Assembly: GCA_012295275.1 (NCBI GenBank)
Contig: CM022679.1
Coordinates: 23,444,502-23,489,501, forward strand
DNA length: 45,000 nucleotides
Source of the DNA: Chrysomallon squamiferum
Lineage: Eukaryota > Mollusca > Gastropoda > Neomphalida > Peltospiridae
Reading direction: 5' to 3'
Part shown: positions 34,042-44,800 of the stretch, in pieces
How the letters are laid out: each line of letters begins with the position of its first letter
Numbering within the stretch: position 1 is the stretch's first letter
Translations under genes and position numbers: made by a program
The notes under the pieces: generated by a model
What the model saw: only the letters and a program-made list of their open reading frames with translations
The model's database searches: none
Told to the model about the DNA's origin: nothing

Positions 34042-34666
34042 AAAATTAATTCTAACCAAACATACAGTTTTGCTATTTAAACATCACAGAAAGCTACAAA
34101 TGTTAATTCAATGTCTATTGTCTGTACTGTCCACCCGCAAAGTTGATCGTATCAACCCGTAATTCCATTTCTTACTTATGTCAACATCGAACTAACAAAT
34201 ATACAAACAGAACTTCTATAACATTGTCTATTTACAAAATGCATAAAAACCAACAACAATAAATTAATGTCATTTTTAACAAATATCAACACAAAAGGTC
34301 TGTGGTTTTAACTTTGCATCAGTAAAATAATTTTTTTTAAAAACTTAGAAAAAGCACTCAGAATAAACAGTTACCCTGTCCATATACCGCACCATGGTGA
34401 TTAAAGGGTAAGACGAACACCAGTCAGTAATTCGCAAGTATTATGGTTGGCATTTAATTTTCCTCTCAAGAAATAGAAGCACACAAGCATCAGCTTAATT
34501 ATTATTCATAACTTCCATATAAGCAACAACAGTGGTTTCCTGATAAATCAAAGTTCATATTGCAATACTGAATCACTCTGTTATATTTGTTTTTGTTTTT
34601 TTTCGTTTCTTGGCCAATTTTATTCATTTTACTTTTTACTTTCAGTAATTCAGCTTTTATACTGAC
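34040..34666 (-). other. Probable noggin 3' untranslated and flanking sequence
   Basis: AT-rich sequence immediately beyond the noggin stop codon. On the minus strand an AATAAA lies about 45 nt after the stop (34618-34623), and another lies at about 33813. Which is used cannot be told from sequence. Confidence 0.4.
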
Positions 34667-35389
34667 TTAGTCATCGTCATTTCTGTGACACGAGCATGCG
34701 CACTCGGTGATGATCGGGTACTGAATTTTTATCCATTTGCAAGAAATTCGCCGGCGCCATTTCGGACAGTGCCAGCGCAGGACAGTTTTCGTTGTAGAGT
34801 TGCTGGGCTTACAGAACATGCCCGGGGGGACGGAGCACGACCGCTCCTTGGAGCACAACCCATCCTTAATCCACCGCGGCCAGAACCGCCTCCCTAAATC
34901 TCTCCACACGTATTTAACGGGGCAGTACGAATAGCTCCACAGAAACTTCTGCAGTTTTCTTCTGTTCTTTTTCCCCACCTTCAGTCTGAGCGTGGGTCCG
35001 TTTCGAATTTTCAACGTTCTTATCAAGCGAAGAAAAGTCGGCCGCTTCCCGACAGGCCTCCCGTTTCGGAACCTGTACTCCAGGGTGCCGTTTTTGGAAT
35101 CTGGGTAATTCACAGACATAAAATTCGGATCGAAATTGTTTCCGAGAGTCTTTCGTAATCTTTTCTTGTTCATTTCACCCGGTCTCGGGTCGTAGTACTT
35201 GTCCGGACTTTCCATAATCCCTTCAATGGGGAGTCTGTCGGACGGGTGAGGGCGTGTCCCATCGCGATGGTAAAGGGACTTCTCCGAGGGTGCGTCCTCG
35301 GCTTGTAACAGCTGGAAGTAAAGCTGCGAGCCTTTGCAAAGTCTTAGTGTAGTGAGATAGAAGAGAAGAAAACATTGCCTCCACCACAT
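34667..35389 (-). CDS. nog: Noggin, secreted BMP antagonist
   Basis: A 240-residue intronless coding region. Residues 1-21 form a signal peptide with hydrophobic core FLLFYLTTL. Next comes the noggin N-terminal clip with RPHPSDRLP (46-54), whose P47 aligns with the BMP-contacting Pro35 of human noggin, then DNKxxFDPNFM-type sequence ending FDPNFMSV (86-93). A basic stretch (135-148) corresponds to the heparan-sulfate-binding segment. The C-terminal cystine knot has all nine expected cysteines (156, 179, 185, 193, 208, 217, 230, 232, 234) and the family blocks LGRRFWPRW, CSVPPGMFCKPS and IQYPIITEC. Noggin dimers bind BMPs extracellularly and block receptor access, controlling dorsoventral and neural patterning. 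Two N-glycosylation sequons (N100, N197) are present. Unusual: six residues, HRNDDD, follow the last Cys, where vertebrate noggins stop. The ATG has A at -3 and an in-frame TGA four codons upstream (the third codon before it), fixing the start. Confidence 0.97.
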   Translation of the reverse strand: MWWRQCFLLFYLTTLRLCKGSQLYFQLLQAEDAPSEKSLYHRDGTRPHPSDRLPIEGIMESPDKYYDPRPGEMNKKRLRKTLGNNFDPNFMSVNYPDSKNGTLEYRFRNGRPVGKRPTFLRLIRTLKIRNGPTLRLKVGKKNRRKLQKFLWSYSYCPVKYVWRDLGRRFWPRWIKDGLCSKERSCSVPPGMFCKPSNSTTKTVLRWHCPKWRRRISCKWIKIQYPIITECACSCHRNDDD

Positions 35390-35425
35390 GATTGGTCAGC
35401 TCAAGATTCCTGCAAGGAAAGAAGG
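35390..35425 (-). other. nog: 3' splice site in the noggin 5' UTR
   Basis: On the minus strand a strong polypyrimidine tract, CTTTTTCCTTCTTTCCTTGC, leads to an AG at 35411-35410, 20 nt upstream of the noggin ATG. This predicts that noggin mRNA has at least one non-coding upstream exon, to the right in this window or beyond. The donor was not identified with confidence. Confidence 0.65.
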
Positions 35426-35603
35426 AAAAAGAGATAATGATCTGTAGAAAGCAGTATGATTGCTGGTGATGGTGGTGGTCACAGTTCTGGGTATGGGTGG
35501 AAAGAGTGATGATAATAGTTGAAGTGGGAGGAGACAGTGACGGAAATGTTGGAATTATATTCAACTACATTTTTTTGGCCTTGTTTTCTCTTCTTTTCTT
35601 TTC

Positions 35604-35666
<63 letters not shown>

Positions 35667-36355
35667 TTGTTATGATTAACGTCCTGTCTGCATGTTTTTA
35701 CTGTTTCTGCACTTGTTTAAATAGTGACATATGATTTTATTTAACACTTTTATCTAGAGAAAATGTAAAGATTTTTTTGATGTGGGGTGTGAAGAACTAT
35801 TTTGCCCTATAGGTTCTTAAATACAATGTAATTATCAACTGCAGTATACGTTATTAAGCAGAAATAAATTATTTCAATCAAAAGAAGTTGTTAGCTACAA
35901 AATACACGCAATTAAATATAAGTTATTAAATACACGTTTACGTTTCAGAACAAATTTTACATTCTATATGAATATATATCTTGACTTTCGTCTTTTCTGA
36001 AAGAAGTCAAAATTAAAACCCTCTTAGATCAAAGACAAGCTATTAATGTTAAACGGAAGAATAAAATGCAGTCTTGGTTTACGAGACTTTTTCTTCTCCT
36101 GTTTTAAAGAAAATAAAATAAAATGTTTATAAAATACACAAGCCCAAAGAGCATAGATAAGAGAGTTTTGTTTTATTTTATTGGATTTTTGGAATGTTTT
36201 TTAATGTCAAAAAAGAAAACGAAAGAAATGAAAAAGTAAACGGACCATAAATGGATTCTCGTTTCTTTGTTTTTATTTTTTATTTTTTCGTGTATGTGTG
36301 TGTGTGTGTGTGTGTGTATGTGTGTGTGTGTGTGTGTATCTGTGTGTATGTGTCT

Positions 36356-36395
<40 letters not shown>

Positions 36396-36914
36396 CATGT
36401 AATCAATAATTTAAAACCGTGTTAGATGAACAGACTGACAGGAAATAATAAAACCACAAGATGTAAAATAACTGATAAAGTGACAAAAAGAAAAAGCATG
36501 AATACGTGCGATAAACACATCTACAAAACGAGACGAAGAAATATACACACGCTAACAAACATCAATACTAATATTATCTGGTCAATAACAATAATAATAA
36601 TAATAATAAATAATAAAAAATTGCATTTACACGTATTTGGTGTGCATTGACATATACATAAACTTAATAAGCATACATACGTACACTTTTAATTAATTCA
36701 CACACACACACAATCCACATCGACTACACTATGCACCATACTGTAGATAAACATGAATATACGCATACAAACGTATTCACACTATTACTACTGCTGCTAC
36801 TACTACTGCTCCTGCTGCTGCTGCTGCTACTACTACTACTTCTGCCACTTTTACTACTGTTCCTATTAATACTTTTATCCATACTTCTGTTACTTCTATA
36901 TAATGCTATTATCG

Positions 36915-36951
<37 letters not shown>

Positions 36952-37840
36952 GAAGAAGAAGAAGAAGAAGAAGAAGAAATAATTTAATGTTTCTTGATTT
37001 TTAAAGTGTTTTAATAGCGATATATTTTCCCCGGCTCTGCTAGTATAATTATACACATGTATAGCATTACGAACACAAAAATACATGCCTTTTCAGCATG
37101 TAGTTACAGATAGTCTTTTGTAATTATGCTCTGGCTTAGACACGTTGATTTAGTAATTGTATTTCAGTGTAGTGTTTTTAATTGGATTTTTTAACTCAAG
37201 ATTTATAAGCTGTCTTTCTCTCGGTGTAATAACCTGCAGCATGAATAACATATTAATGAGAAAATTTAGAAAAGAATATGATAAATACTGGAAAAAAAAA
37301 AAACAAAAAAAAAATTTTTTAAATTCAATTTTTTCTTCCATTCATTGAGCATTAAAAAAACCATACCACATTATAAAAAAAAAAAAAAAAAGTCCTCTTG
37401 AATAAGTAACAATTATATTTCTCTTTAAATAGGTAAATTTTATTGAGCAGGTAAAAAAATACTAGAATGGATATGTATATATATAATTATATCGAGATAT
37501 AAGTATTTTTAAAAAGTAATTAATTAAATATAGGATGTTGAATAAAACAAAATTTTTAAAAAGCAATTAATTAAATAGAAATGTAAAAAAAAAAAAAAAT
37601 TGGAGAGAAAAATGTGTCGTTTATTTTAAAATCATCTATTAAACATTTAAAAATTAAAGAAACAAACGTACAAATAAAAAATAAGTTTAAACTCTACTCA
37701 CGCATGAAATGTAAATAAACCAGCTTCATGTTGTTATTTTGTTTTTGTTTTTTTTAATATTTCCTTAAACTGCAATGTGACACAGAAAAACAAACACCGT
37801 CAAAGTCAACAACAACAACAACAGCAACACACATGTACGG
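35426..37840. other. Presumed noggin 5' intron/upstream DNA rich in arrays
   Basis: Arrays: (TTTA)n at about 35604-35668, (TG)n at about 36294-36392, CTA/CTG triplets at about 36785-36840, (TTA)n at about 36916-36950 joined to (AGA)n to 36978, and A runs near 37292 and 37376. Otherwise AT-rich. No coding exon is seen. Assignment to a noggin intron depends on where its first exon lies. Confidence 0.5.
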
Positions 37841-38170
37841 AGGAGGATTCTCTGCTATTCCACTGCCTGTTACCGCTAGTTCCGTGATAACGATTCGACT
37901 GTGTACGCATCTATGAGCGAAGCTCGCTCGCGAGTTGAAATATGTGCCGAAAATACACGAAGATCTCTGTAACCGCAAAAACAGCTCCCGCGTTGCGCCG
38001 ATCTGTCCGCATAAACCTCCCAACTTCAAGGGTGCTTTTTCTTTTTAAACGTTGGATGAACGGGGCTAGCGACGGCAAGTCTAGACGCCGGACCGCATCA
38101 GCGAACGATCAATGGGATTTCTCACAGGTAACCGCATAACAAGACAATTCCGGTCCGCTTTTTAGACCGA
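37841..38170. promoter_or_regulatory. CpG-containing island upstream of noggin
   Basis: Clearly GC-raised with many CpGs, including an inverted CGAGC cluster, AGCGAAGCTCGCTCGCGAG, near 37916. It contains a plus-strand CACAG/GTAACC donor-like site (about 38125) ending a 62-codon frame, and minus-strand GT sites that could serve noggin. About 2.5-2.8 kb upstream of the noggin ATG, it is the best candidate for the noggin promoter and non-coding first exon, or for a divergent transcript. Evidence is composition and position only. Confidence 0.3.
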
Positions 38171-39239
38171 GCACGGCGATCGGGAGTTATTCGCAGTTTT
38201 GTTTGAATCATTAGACTGCGCGATTAATTCTTTTAACACCGGCTTTTGTAGGCGGCCACAGACATTTGATTGCATGTGTGAAGAAGAAGAAAAAAAAATA
38301 CGTAGAAAAGAAAAGAGGTTTTTTCTTCTTCTTCTTTTATATATATTTTTTTTCCACCATCTTTGACAGGTTGTATCGAATGAGGGGTGATCTTTGTTTG
38401 TCAGCGACTGCTAGCTAAGAAAAGACGATAGAGTGTGAATAGCGATTTTATTTCCGTTATGCATTCAGGTTAAAAAACTGATAGGAATACATTTCTATTA
38501 ACTTGCTACGGTGTCGATTCGGTGTTACTTGCATCAATGAACAGATTTTAACCTGTCATAAATCTCACTATTCTCTTATTAAAGGCAAACTGGTACGACG
38601 TAGTAAAAAAATAAATAATAAATATATATATGAGTAATTATCGTAGTGTAATATATTTTAATGTTATAACTGTATCTTAATGCAGTACTTTTTAACATTA
38701 TATTCACACAGTGGTTTTTAATTATTGAGATTTTATTAGTTTATACCTAGTAAATAAATACACGCACATGCAGATAGATGCACACACACTCAGTTATATA
38801 CAATTATACAAGTATTTCTATGATATGTATAATAAATAAAGGACTTTAAATACATTTTTAAAAAGTCTTAGTGTAATATTACTTTCAGTATGTGTATAAG
38901 GAATGCACACGCACACACACATACACTTCATGCCTGTATACTTCATAATAAATAAGTGATTTATAAGTGTGAGTAGATATAGCATTGTTACTATATCATC
39001 ATTATTATCGTCATTATTACTATTTATTACTACTACCTGAAAGAATGCCAATAATAAAGAGAAAATTGAATGGATTGATGAAGACGGTGACAGAAATTGT
39101 GAAAGCATTCAGTAACAAAATGACTGATTAATATTTCTTATTTAAATTATCGAAGTTTTAAAATTTAACAGAATTAATAGAGACAGAGAAGTCGAATCTT
39201 TAATATTCTTGGCATCATAATTATATTTTTCTCTCCACC
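38171..39239. other. AT-rich upstream DNA
   Basis: Short AAG/TTC runs (38281-38336), an AC-rich patch (about 38910-38930) and otherwise AT-rich single-copy sequence. Nothing is recognised. Confidence 0.5.
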
Positions 39240-39620
39240 TCGTCAGGGCCTCCTGTCAGATGGTCAGTAAGTAAACAGTTTGCACAGTTTCGACTTTTCG
39301 ACATCACTTGACCCGCAGTCAGCGAACAAACAGCAGAACAAATTTATTTTAATTACCAACACAACAGACAGACAGCGACGTTGTTTCAGTGGAAAAACAC
39401 CTACTCAGAGCAGACACGCCCTTGATTCTCTTAATTGTGGCGACGGCTGAGACGTTTGTTTCTGCGTAAACAACCAATCAACGGTTTGATTAGACACGAC
39501 TTGCCTGTTGTTGGAGCGTCTGTAACGTTCAATCACAGTGTGTCTGAGAACCGTTACGGAATGGGGTTGTGCCGATTACGGAATGGGGTGCCCCAAACAC
39601 AAAGGCGGGGGGTTAGAGAA
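39240..39620. promoter_or_regulatory. Candidate enhancer with paired TEAD-like and forkhead words
   Basis: TTACGGAATGGGGT occurs twice in direct orientation at 39554-39567 and 39576-39589, 22 bp apart. GGAATG is the TEAD/Scalloped (Hippo pathway) core. GTAAACA forkhead words occur near 39273 and 39467, and AATCAA/TTGATT half-sites flank CGGT near 39476-39491. The segment is non-repetitive and about 4 kb upstream of noggin. A 62-codon open frame has no recognisable content. Confidence 0.35.
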
Positions 39621-40100
39621 TGAATGAATGTTTGTTTAAAAGAAAGATGTATTTTGAAGTGACGAGCTTCTCTGTTCGCGGCAGTTAACAAATTAACATG
39701 CAGGTAATGACGAATAAAAAATATTCTACAATTAAAGGGACATTATCGTAAATTTGACCGTTTACAATTATTTAAAATTCACAAAATATTACGTTAATGC
39801 CCTTTTAAAAAATGTGTGCATATGGGACATTAGAAAGAGAGAGAGAGAATTCCATTAGTTTTTACAATTAATTAGAACTGAATTAAACAATGCATTCCAG
39901 TATTTTACATTAATGCGTTAACAGAAAAACACTGAAATCCAGAAAAAACAGAAAGAACTGATTTTTGCTTCATTTTGCGGTTTCATGTGTATCCTTTTAT
40001 TTGTTCACAAAGTTCGGTAAATTATTCAGATCATCTAGCTGACGACAATACATTAACCATTGTGAACTGGCCAAATGACCACACTGACCAAAAACAAACA
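39621..40100. other. AT-rich upstream DNA
   Basis: Single-copy AT-rich sequence without recognised features. Confidence 0.5.
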
Positions 40101-40130
40101 CTTTGCTTTCATGTTTGGATTTCAGCAGTG

Positions 40131-40147
40131 CCAGACAGGTGGCGCTG
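40131..40147 (+). promoter_or_regulatory. CTCF-like site
   Basis: CCAGACAGGTGGCGCTG contains the CTCF core AGGTGGCGC shared by vertebrates and insects. It lies in a balanced-composition island (about 40100-40290) 4.7 kb upstream of the noggin ATG. CTCF sites can separate regulatory domains; a function here is inference. Confidence 0.4.
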
Positions 40148-40290
40148 TACTTTCCTCGTCCACCCTGTCGAGACTAGCCCGAGCCTCTAAACTCCAGACC
40201 CGTCAAACGAACGAGACCTCGGCGGCCATGACTCCCGCTAGACCGGCACCTAACACCTTTCACCGCTTGATGTACATTTTCAGTGTGCTT

Positions 40291-40795
40291 TGATAACCAG
40301 ATTAAATACTGCTAGCTAAGACCGGTAAACACCAGTCTATTCAGACGTACCAGCATTTCATTATGCCTGGAATTCAACAATAAATTACACGAACAAAACA
40401 GAACAAATTAATGTATTTACTTTTCAGAACAAATGACTAGCGTAAAATGATTCTACCTGGGATTTTTTTTTTTTTTTTTTTCTTCTGTCAAGTGAATATA
40501 AAAAGAAACTGATATTATTCATGATCTTCATTAAAATAAAGATAAAAAATATATATATGTATGTATAACTTTCTAAAAATAATAATTAGGAAATTAAATT
40601 TGATATAACGCGAACTAATACTCGCACACACTCATCCATTAAAAAGAAAAAGAAAAAGAAACGCCATCAAGTATGCAGTAATATTGTTATTAATAGTAAT
40701 CACTCACTACTACCACTAAAACAAGTGCTTTACTACTTGCTAATATTACTACTATAACAATTTTTTGTTATTATTTTGCTTATTTCTGTTATTCC

Positions 40796-40838
<43 letters not shown>

Positions 40839-41740
40839 TCCTTTCTTTGTTTCAATCCGTGAACTTTCAGTTGATTAATGTATTTTTTTCTGTTACCGAA
40901 TTTCCCTAATGACCCGCCTTATGGCACGACATGAGTGACATTTGGCAACTGATACGGCGACGTCAAAGTGTGTGAAATTTTTTCTCGACTGTAGACGGAC
41001 GTCCGTTCTGACACACGATTATCTTTAAACTACAGTTCACACATTAGTACTGTCACAAACTGTCATTAATTAAATTGTTACGCCAAACAACACGATAACA
41101 GTCGACGTATGGCGGTTTCGTTCTGGGATAATTCTGTTCGCCATTGTTTATGAATTAGATAAATATTATAGGATATTATTCCACATTTTTCACTTTGATG
41201 AAGTTCTAGAATCGCAGGTTACTGGGATCGAAACCAGATACTTACTTGGCTTCCAGTTAGCAGCAGAAGGTTCAGAATGTGCTGATCCATTTAATCTCAA
41301 AGAGACATCGTTATTACTTCAGGAATAAAATAGAAACCAAATTTTTTATATTACTTTTATTTAATTATTTTTTTTTTTTTTTTTTTATTTATTTTTTTTA
41401 TTTTTTTTTTTTTTTTTTTTTTCAGTTTTTATTGTTGTCGCTGCTGGTTCTTCTAGTGCCACTGTTATTGATTTGTTTAACGATTATTTCTTTATTGTTT
41501 TTGTATGTGTACTGTTCGCGCGAGTTTATTATACACGTGTTTATGTTGTCGGTAATAGAGTGATGGCATTAAAAACTGCTTCAAATTAATTTTATTTTAT
41601 TTTATTTTATTTAAAAAAAAAAAGCCAGTATATCCATCACTATTTCATTGTCCTTGAGATTTCCCTAGCCGAGATCAAAATGCAGTCTCTTATAAATTAA
41701 CCGAAACATCAAGTCTGTTGTAAAGAATCTGTTCTTACAA
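40291..41740. other. AT-rich DNA with TTTA and poly-T arrays
   Basis: T runs at about 40464-40482 and 41367-41422, a TTTA array at about 40797-40839 and TTTTA units near 41590-41612. An island at about 40890-41130 is less AT-rich. No gene is recognised. Confidence 0.5.
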
Positions 41741-41940
41741 TTGCAGTGCTCTTAAAAATGGCGCCTTAAAGCCAGAGACTGTATTTGTAATAAATCCACC
41801 GCACAAACACACTCACCTTTTATTTATACACCAAGCGGCCACAAGAATTAGTTTCACACAGCGACACAACTTCCGCTGCGGCACTTAAAAGCAGTCTGGT
41901 CGTGTGTTAATGCGCGCGTATTAATATCCAATTTTCATTT
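41741..41940. promoter_or_regulatory. Non-repetitive island with YY1-like word
   Basis: AAAATGGCGCC at 41755-41765 combines a YY1-like core with GGCGCC, and a near-palindromic TTAATGCGCGCGTATTAA lies at about 41908-41925. No coding sequence is visible. Regulatory potential only. Confidence 0.25.
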
Positions 41941-43204
41941 TATAGCTTTTCGCTGCCTTTATAGATACACCCTTCTGTAAAGCGCAGTGTATAAAATACT
42001 TCATAGATGTATCTCCACTTGCTTCGCTTCTGCAAATTATAGGGTCTCGTTTATTCGGATTTTGCGGAATTATTTTCGATGACTGTAAGAACAGTGGGAA
42101 TTTTAATGGCCGATTCCTATTTGAGATTTGGAGCAAATTTACCTTGCCAGAAGATTATAAAACTTTATAAAGTCTAGACAAGAGACTTAAATGTTAATCT
42201 TAACGTCTAAAGACGTCATGATAGGTGGTACGCATCTGTTAAATTTTTGACTATAGGCAATAAAACCATTTTACACACAAGGATGCTTGGTTCGTTTTTA
42301 GATAAAATGTATATAAAATTATAACTTGAAGTTTATTAAATTTTTAATTTGATTTTACTTTCTTTTTGTTCATTCCTTGCTGCAGATGTAAAATCATGTT
42401 TAAATGTTATTGTCCGTTTTGAAGTTACATTTCTTGATACAGATTTTTTTTTTATATACCTTTGTACCTGTGTGACTACTGATAATAGTGACAGACGTAG
42501 ATGACAAAAATAAGAAATTGTTATTGTTGTTGTATTATTATCATCATCATCATAATCATCATCATTACTATTATTCTTATGTATATTCTTTTGAGTATGG
42601 GATTTTAACGGTTTTCTAACATTTGTCATTACTCATCTGTTCTGTGAATTGTTTGATCATTTTCATTATGGAACCAAGGAACAGAAAGCCTAACTCATAC
42701 ACATTATTGTGTCTGTCTTTTCTGTTCTCCTTGTTATCATATGAATTTGTTGGCCTTGCTGTCTCAGCTTAATTTTAAAAACACTAATCTAAGGAAACAC
42801 AGAACTGACGACACAATACATCCTTTGTTGCTTTTATACAGCTTCCTTTCTCTTTTGTTATTAAATTCAAAATTCAGTAAAATGCGTGGCATTTGTCGTT
42901 TTACTCAAGTCCATTAAATACGCATTTATTTTTTTTATTTTTCTGGAACGCAAGTGTATCAGTTAAACCTATACCTGTGACATCATAAATCTTGTTTCGT
43001 TACCTCTGACCCGCGCAGACAAATTTGTGAAATTTAATCCTCGCCGTCTGACACATAAATTAACATTAATCTTTTAATGTCTTGTCTCAGAAGGATTAGA
43101 CATTCATTTCCATATTCAATTTCAGCTGCCGGCTAGCCGCAAGTCACATCTTTTGTTCCCGCTTTTGAAAAAAAAAAGATTTAGCTTTAAAGGGATATAA
43201 TCGA

Positions 43205-43205
<1 letters not shown>
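41941..43205. other. AT-rich intergenic DNA
   Basis: Two open frames on the minus strand (41921-42136, 42336-42629) lack recognisable content. A CAT/ATT triplet patch lies at about 42524-42570. No gene is called. Confidence 0.5.
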
Positions 43206-43250
<45 letters not shown>

Positions 43251-43278
43251 GTTGTTGTGTTTGTTTCAATTGACTTCT

Positions 43279-43310
<32 letters not shown>

Positions 43311-43325
43311 TTTTCTTCTTTTTTT
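43206..43325 (+). repeat. Poly-T and TTG low-complexity tract
   Basis: Three T runs of 12-30 nt, with a TTG repeat between the first two. Confidence 0.9.
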
Positions 43326-43662
43326 AACGAACGAAAAAAAACCTATATAAAATTGTTTATAAATTGTTTTTAAATCGTCTTTCAGGGAAAAGTTAATATT
43401 ACCCTATAAACAAAAACAAAAGCAAATGTTCACAGTTGAGTATTACTATTTAGTTTAAATATAAAGGCAATAAAAATACCATTTAAAAAGTTGAAGATAA
43501 CTAATAATATCCAAAGCTTATTGGCTTTGAGACATTTTTTTTTTTTTGTTTTGTTTTTTGATACTGTCTTTAATTTAATTATCATGTTTTGTCGAGGACA
43601 CGATGCCATCCAGTTTAATACAACCAGGCAATGGTACGTGTCATTCGTATTGATTCAGCGAG
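43326..43662. other. AT-rich spacer
   Basis: No recognisable gene or repeat family apart from a T run near 43536-43547. Confidence 0.5.
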
Positions 43663-43668
43663 AGAGAG

Positions 43669-43754
<86 letters not shown>
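43663..43754 (+). repeat. (GA)n array, about 45 units
   Basis: A pure GA tract except for an AAAA interruption near its start. It is the only long array of this class with the purine strand on +. Confidence 0.97.
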
Positions 43755-43756
<2 letters not shown>

Positions 43757-44342
43757 ATTATAGCTGTCTCAATTGGTCTTATTACGTAAATGTGGCTATC
43801 TCCTGCTATATATATATAACTATCTATCTACCCATGTATCTGTACAGAAATATCTCTCAAATCTCTTTTTATTTCCTTTATTTTAAACATCGAGTACTTT
43901 CCGCTGTTCTTAAAACGATACAGAAACGGTAACTTCTATTTTTTCCCCCGATAGACAAAAACAATAGAGGAGTCATGGAAAAACCGTGCAGAATGTTTAC
44001 GAACTGTATTTGTGCCGTGTAAAAAGGCAGCAGAAGCGCCGAGAATGCTTTTCCCCTGGCTGAGTCGTGTTTTCCCAGACAACTCGGCCTGTCAGAACGG
44101 CGTCGACCAACCTCACAAATAATAATTAATTAGTGGAAGTATTTTATACCGTCATTTCAGTAACAAGTCTCCAGGTGTCTCGTTTACCATCTCCCGCGTC
44201 TTCCGTTTGTGCTGGCGCGAAGCCCGGGCATTAAACAGAAAACGCAACAATCTTAGAAAGTTAGGTGTTCTATTTCCGTCGCGCTGCCCCGTCTGGAATA
44301 TGTCTGGTGGCATGGGTAAAACGTGAACGGTCACCCAACCAA
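43755..44342. other. Single-copy DNA, partly GC-raised
   Basis: From about 43960 to 44340 the composition is balanced, with homeobox-type TAATTAATTAG near 44122. No exon is recognised; a 60-codon minus-strand frame (44152-44334) is unremarkable. Confidence 0.4.
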
Positions 44343-44363
44343 CCCCACCCCCACCCCCACCCC
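44343..44363 (-). other. Strong G-quadruplex motif on the minus strand
   Basis: C tracts of 4, 5, 5 and 4 on + are separated by single A bases. The minus strand is therefore four G tracts with 1-nt T loops, the arrangement associated with the most stable parallel quadruplexes; the + strand is a matching i-motif. Confidence 0.85.
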
Positions 44364-44560
44364 TGACATGCCACGCTTAAAGTTTGTTACTGTTTTTAGA
44401 TTCCATTTGTGAATTAAAGTAGTATCGGTTAACGCATTTGATGATTCACTGACTAAGAGGGTAGAACAATTCTTTTGTTTACTTTATGAAATACAGTCCG
44501 ACATGTATTCGTAGTGTGATTAATTTTCCGTATAGACAGACGGTTATAAGAATGGGAGGA
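44364..44560. other. AT-rich spacer
   Basis: No feature seen. Confidence 0.5.
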
Positions 44561-44716
44561 CAGCCAGACAAACGTCAGACATAAAGATAAATAGATATGT
44601 GTACATAGACAGACAGACAGAAAGACAGTCAAACAGATAGCCAGATAGGTAGAAAAACAGTGAGAAAGACAGATACTAGTAGACAGGCAGGCACATTAAC
44701 AGACAGACAGACAGAC

Positions 44717-44751
<35 letters not shown>

Positions 44752-44800
44752 GAGACAGGCAGATAGATAGATTATACAGATAAGCAGACAGGTAGGTAGG
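44561..44800 (+). repeat. (CAGA)n/(GATA)n tetranucleotide array
   Basis: Degenerate at the left, near-perfect CAGA and GATA blocks at about 44700-44760. It is related in unit composition to the array in intron 2 of the claudin-like gene. Confidence 0.93.

Noticed and set aside
34685-34934. Two plus-strand frames across the noggin locus
   Set aside because: They are antisense shadows of the noggin coding region, which has clear family conservation on the minus strand.
35980-36011. Hairpin with TTGACTT/AAGTCAA arms, possible microRNA precursor
   Set aside because: Arms are only 7 bp with an unpaired interior; far too short for a microRNA hairpin, and no known mature sequence was recognised in either arm.
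41190-41250. B-box-like GGTTTCGATCCC on the minus strand
   Set aside because: No matching A-box or cloverleaf upstream at tRNA spacing, and the box has an extra T. Not enough for a tRNA or SINE call.
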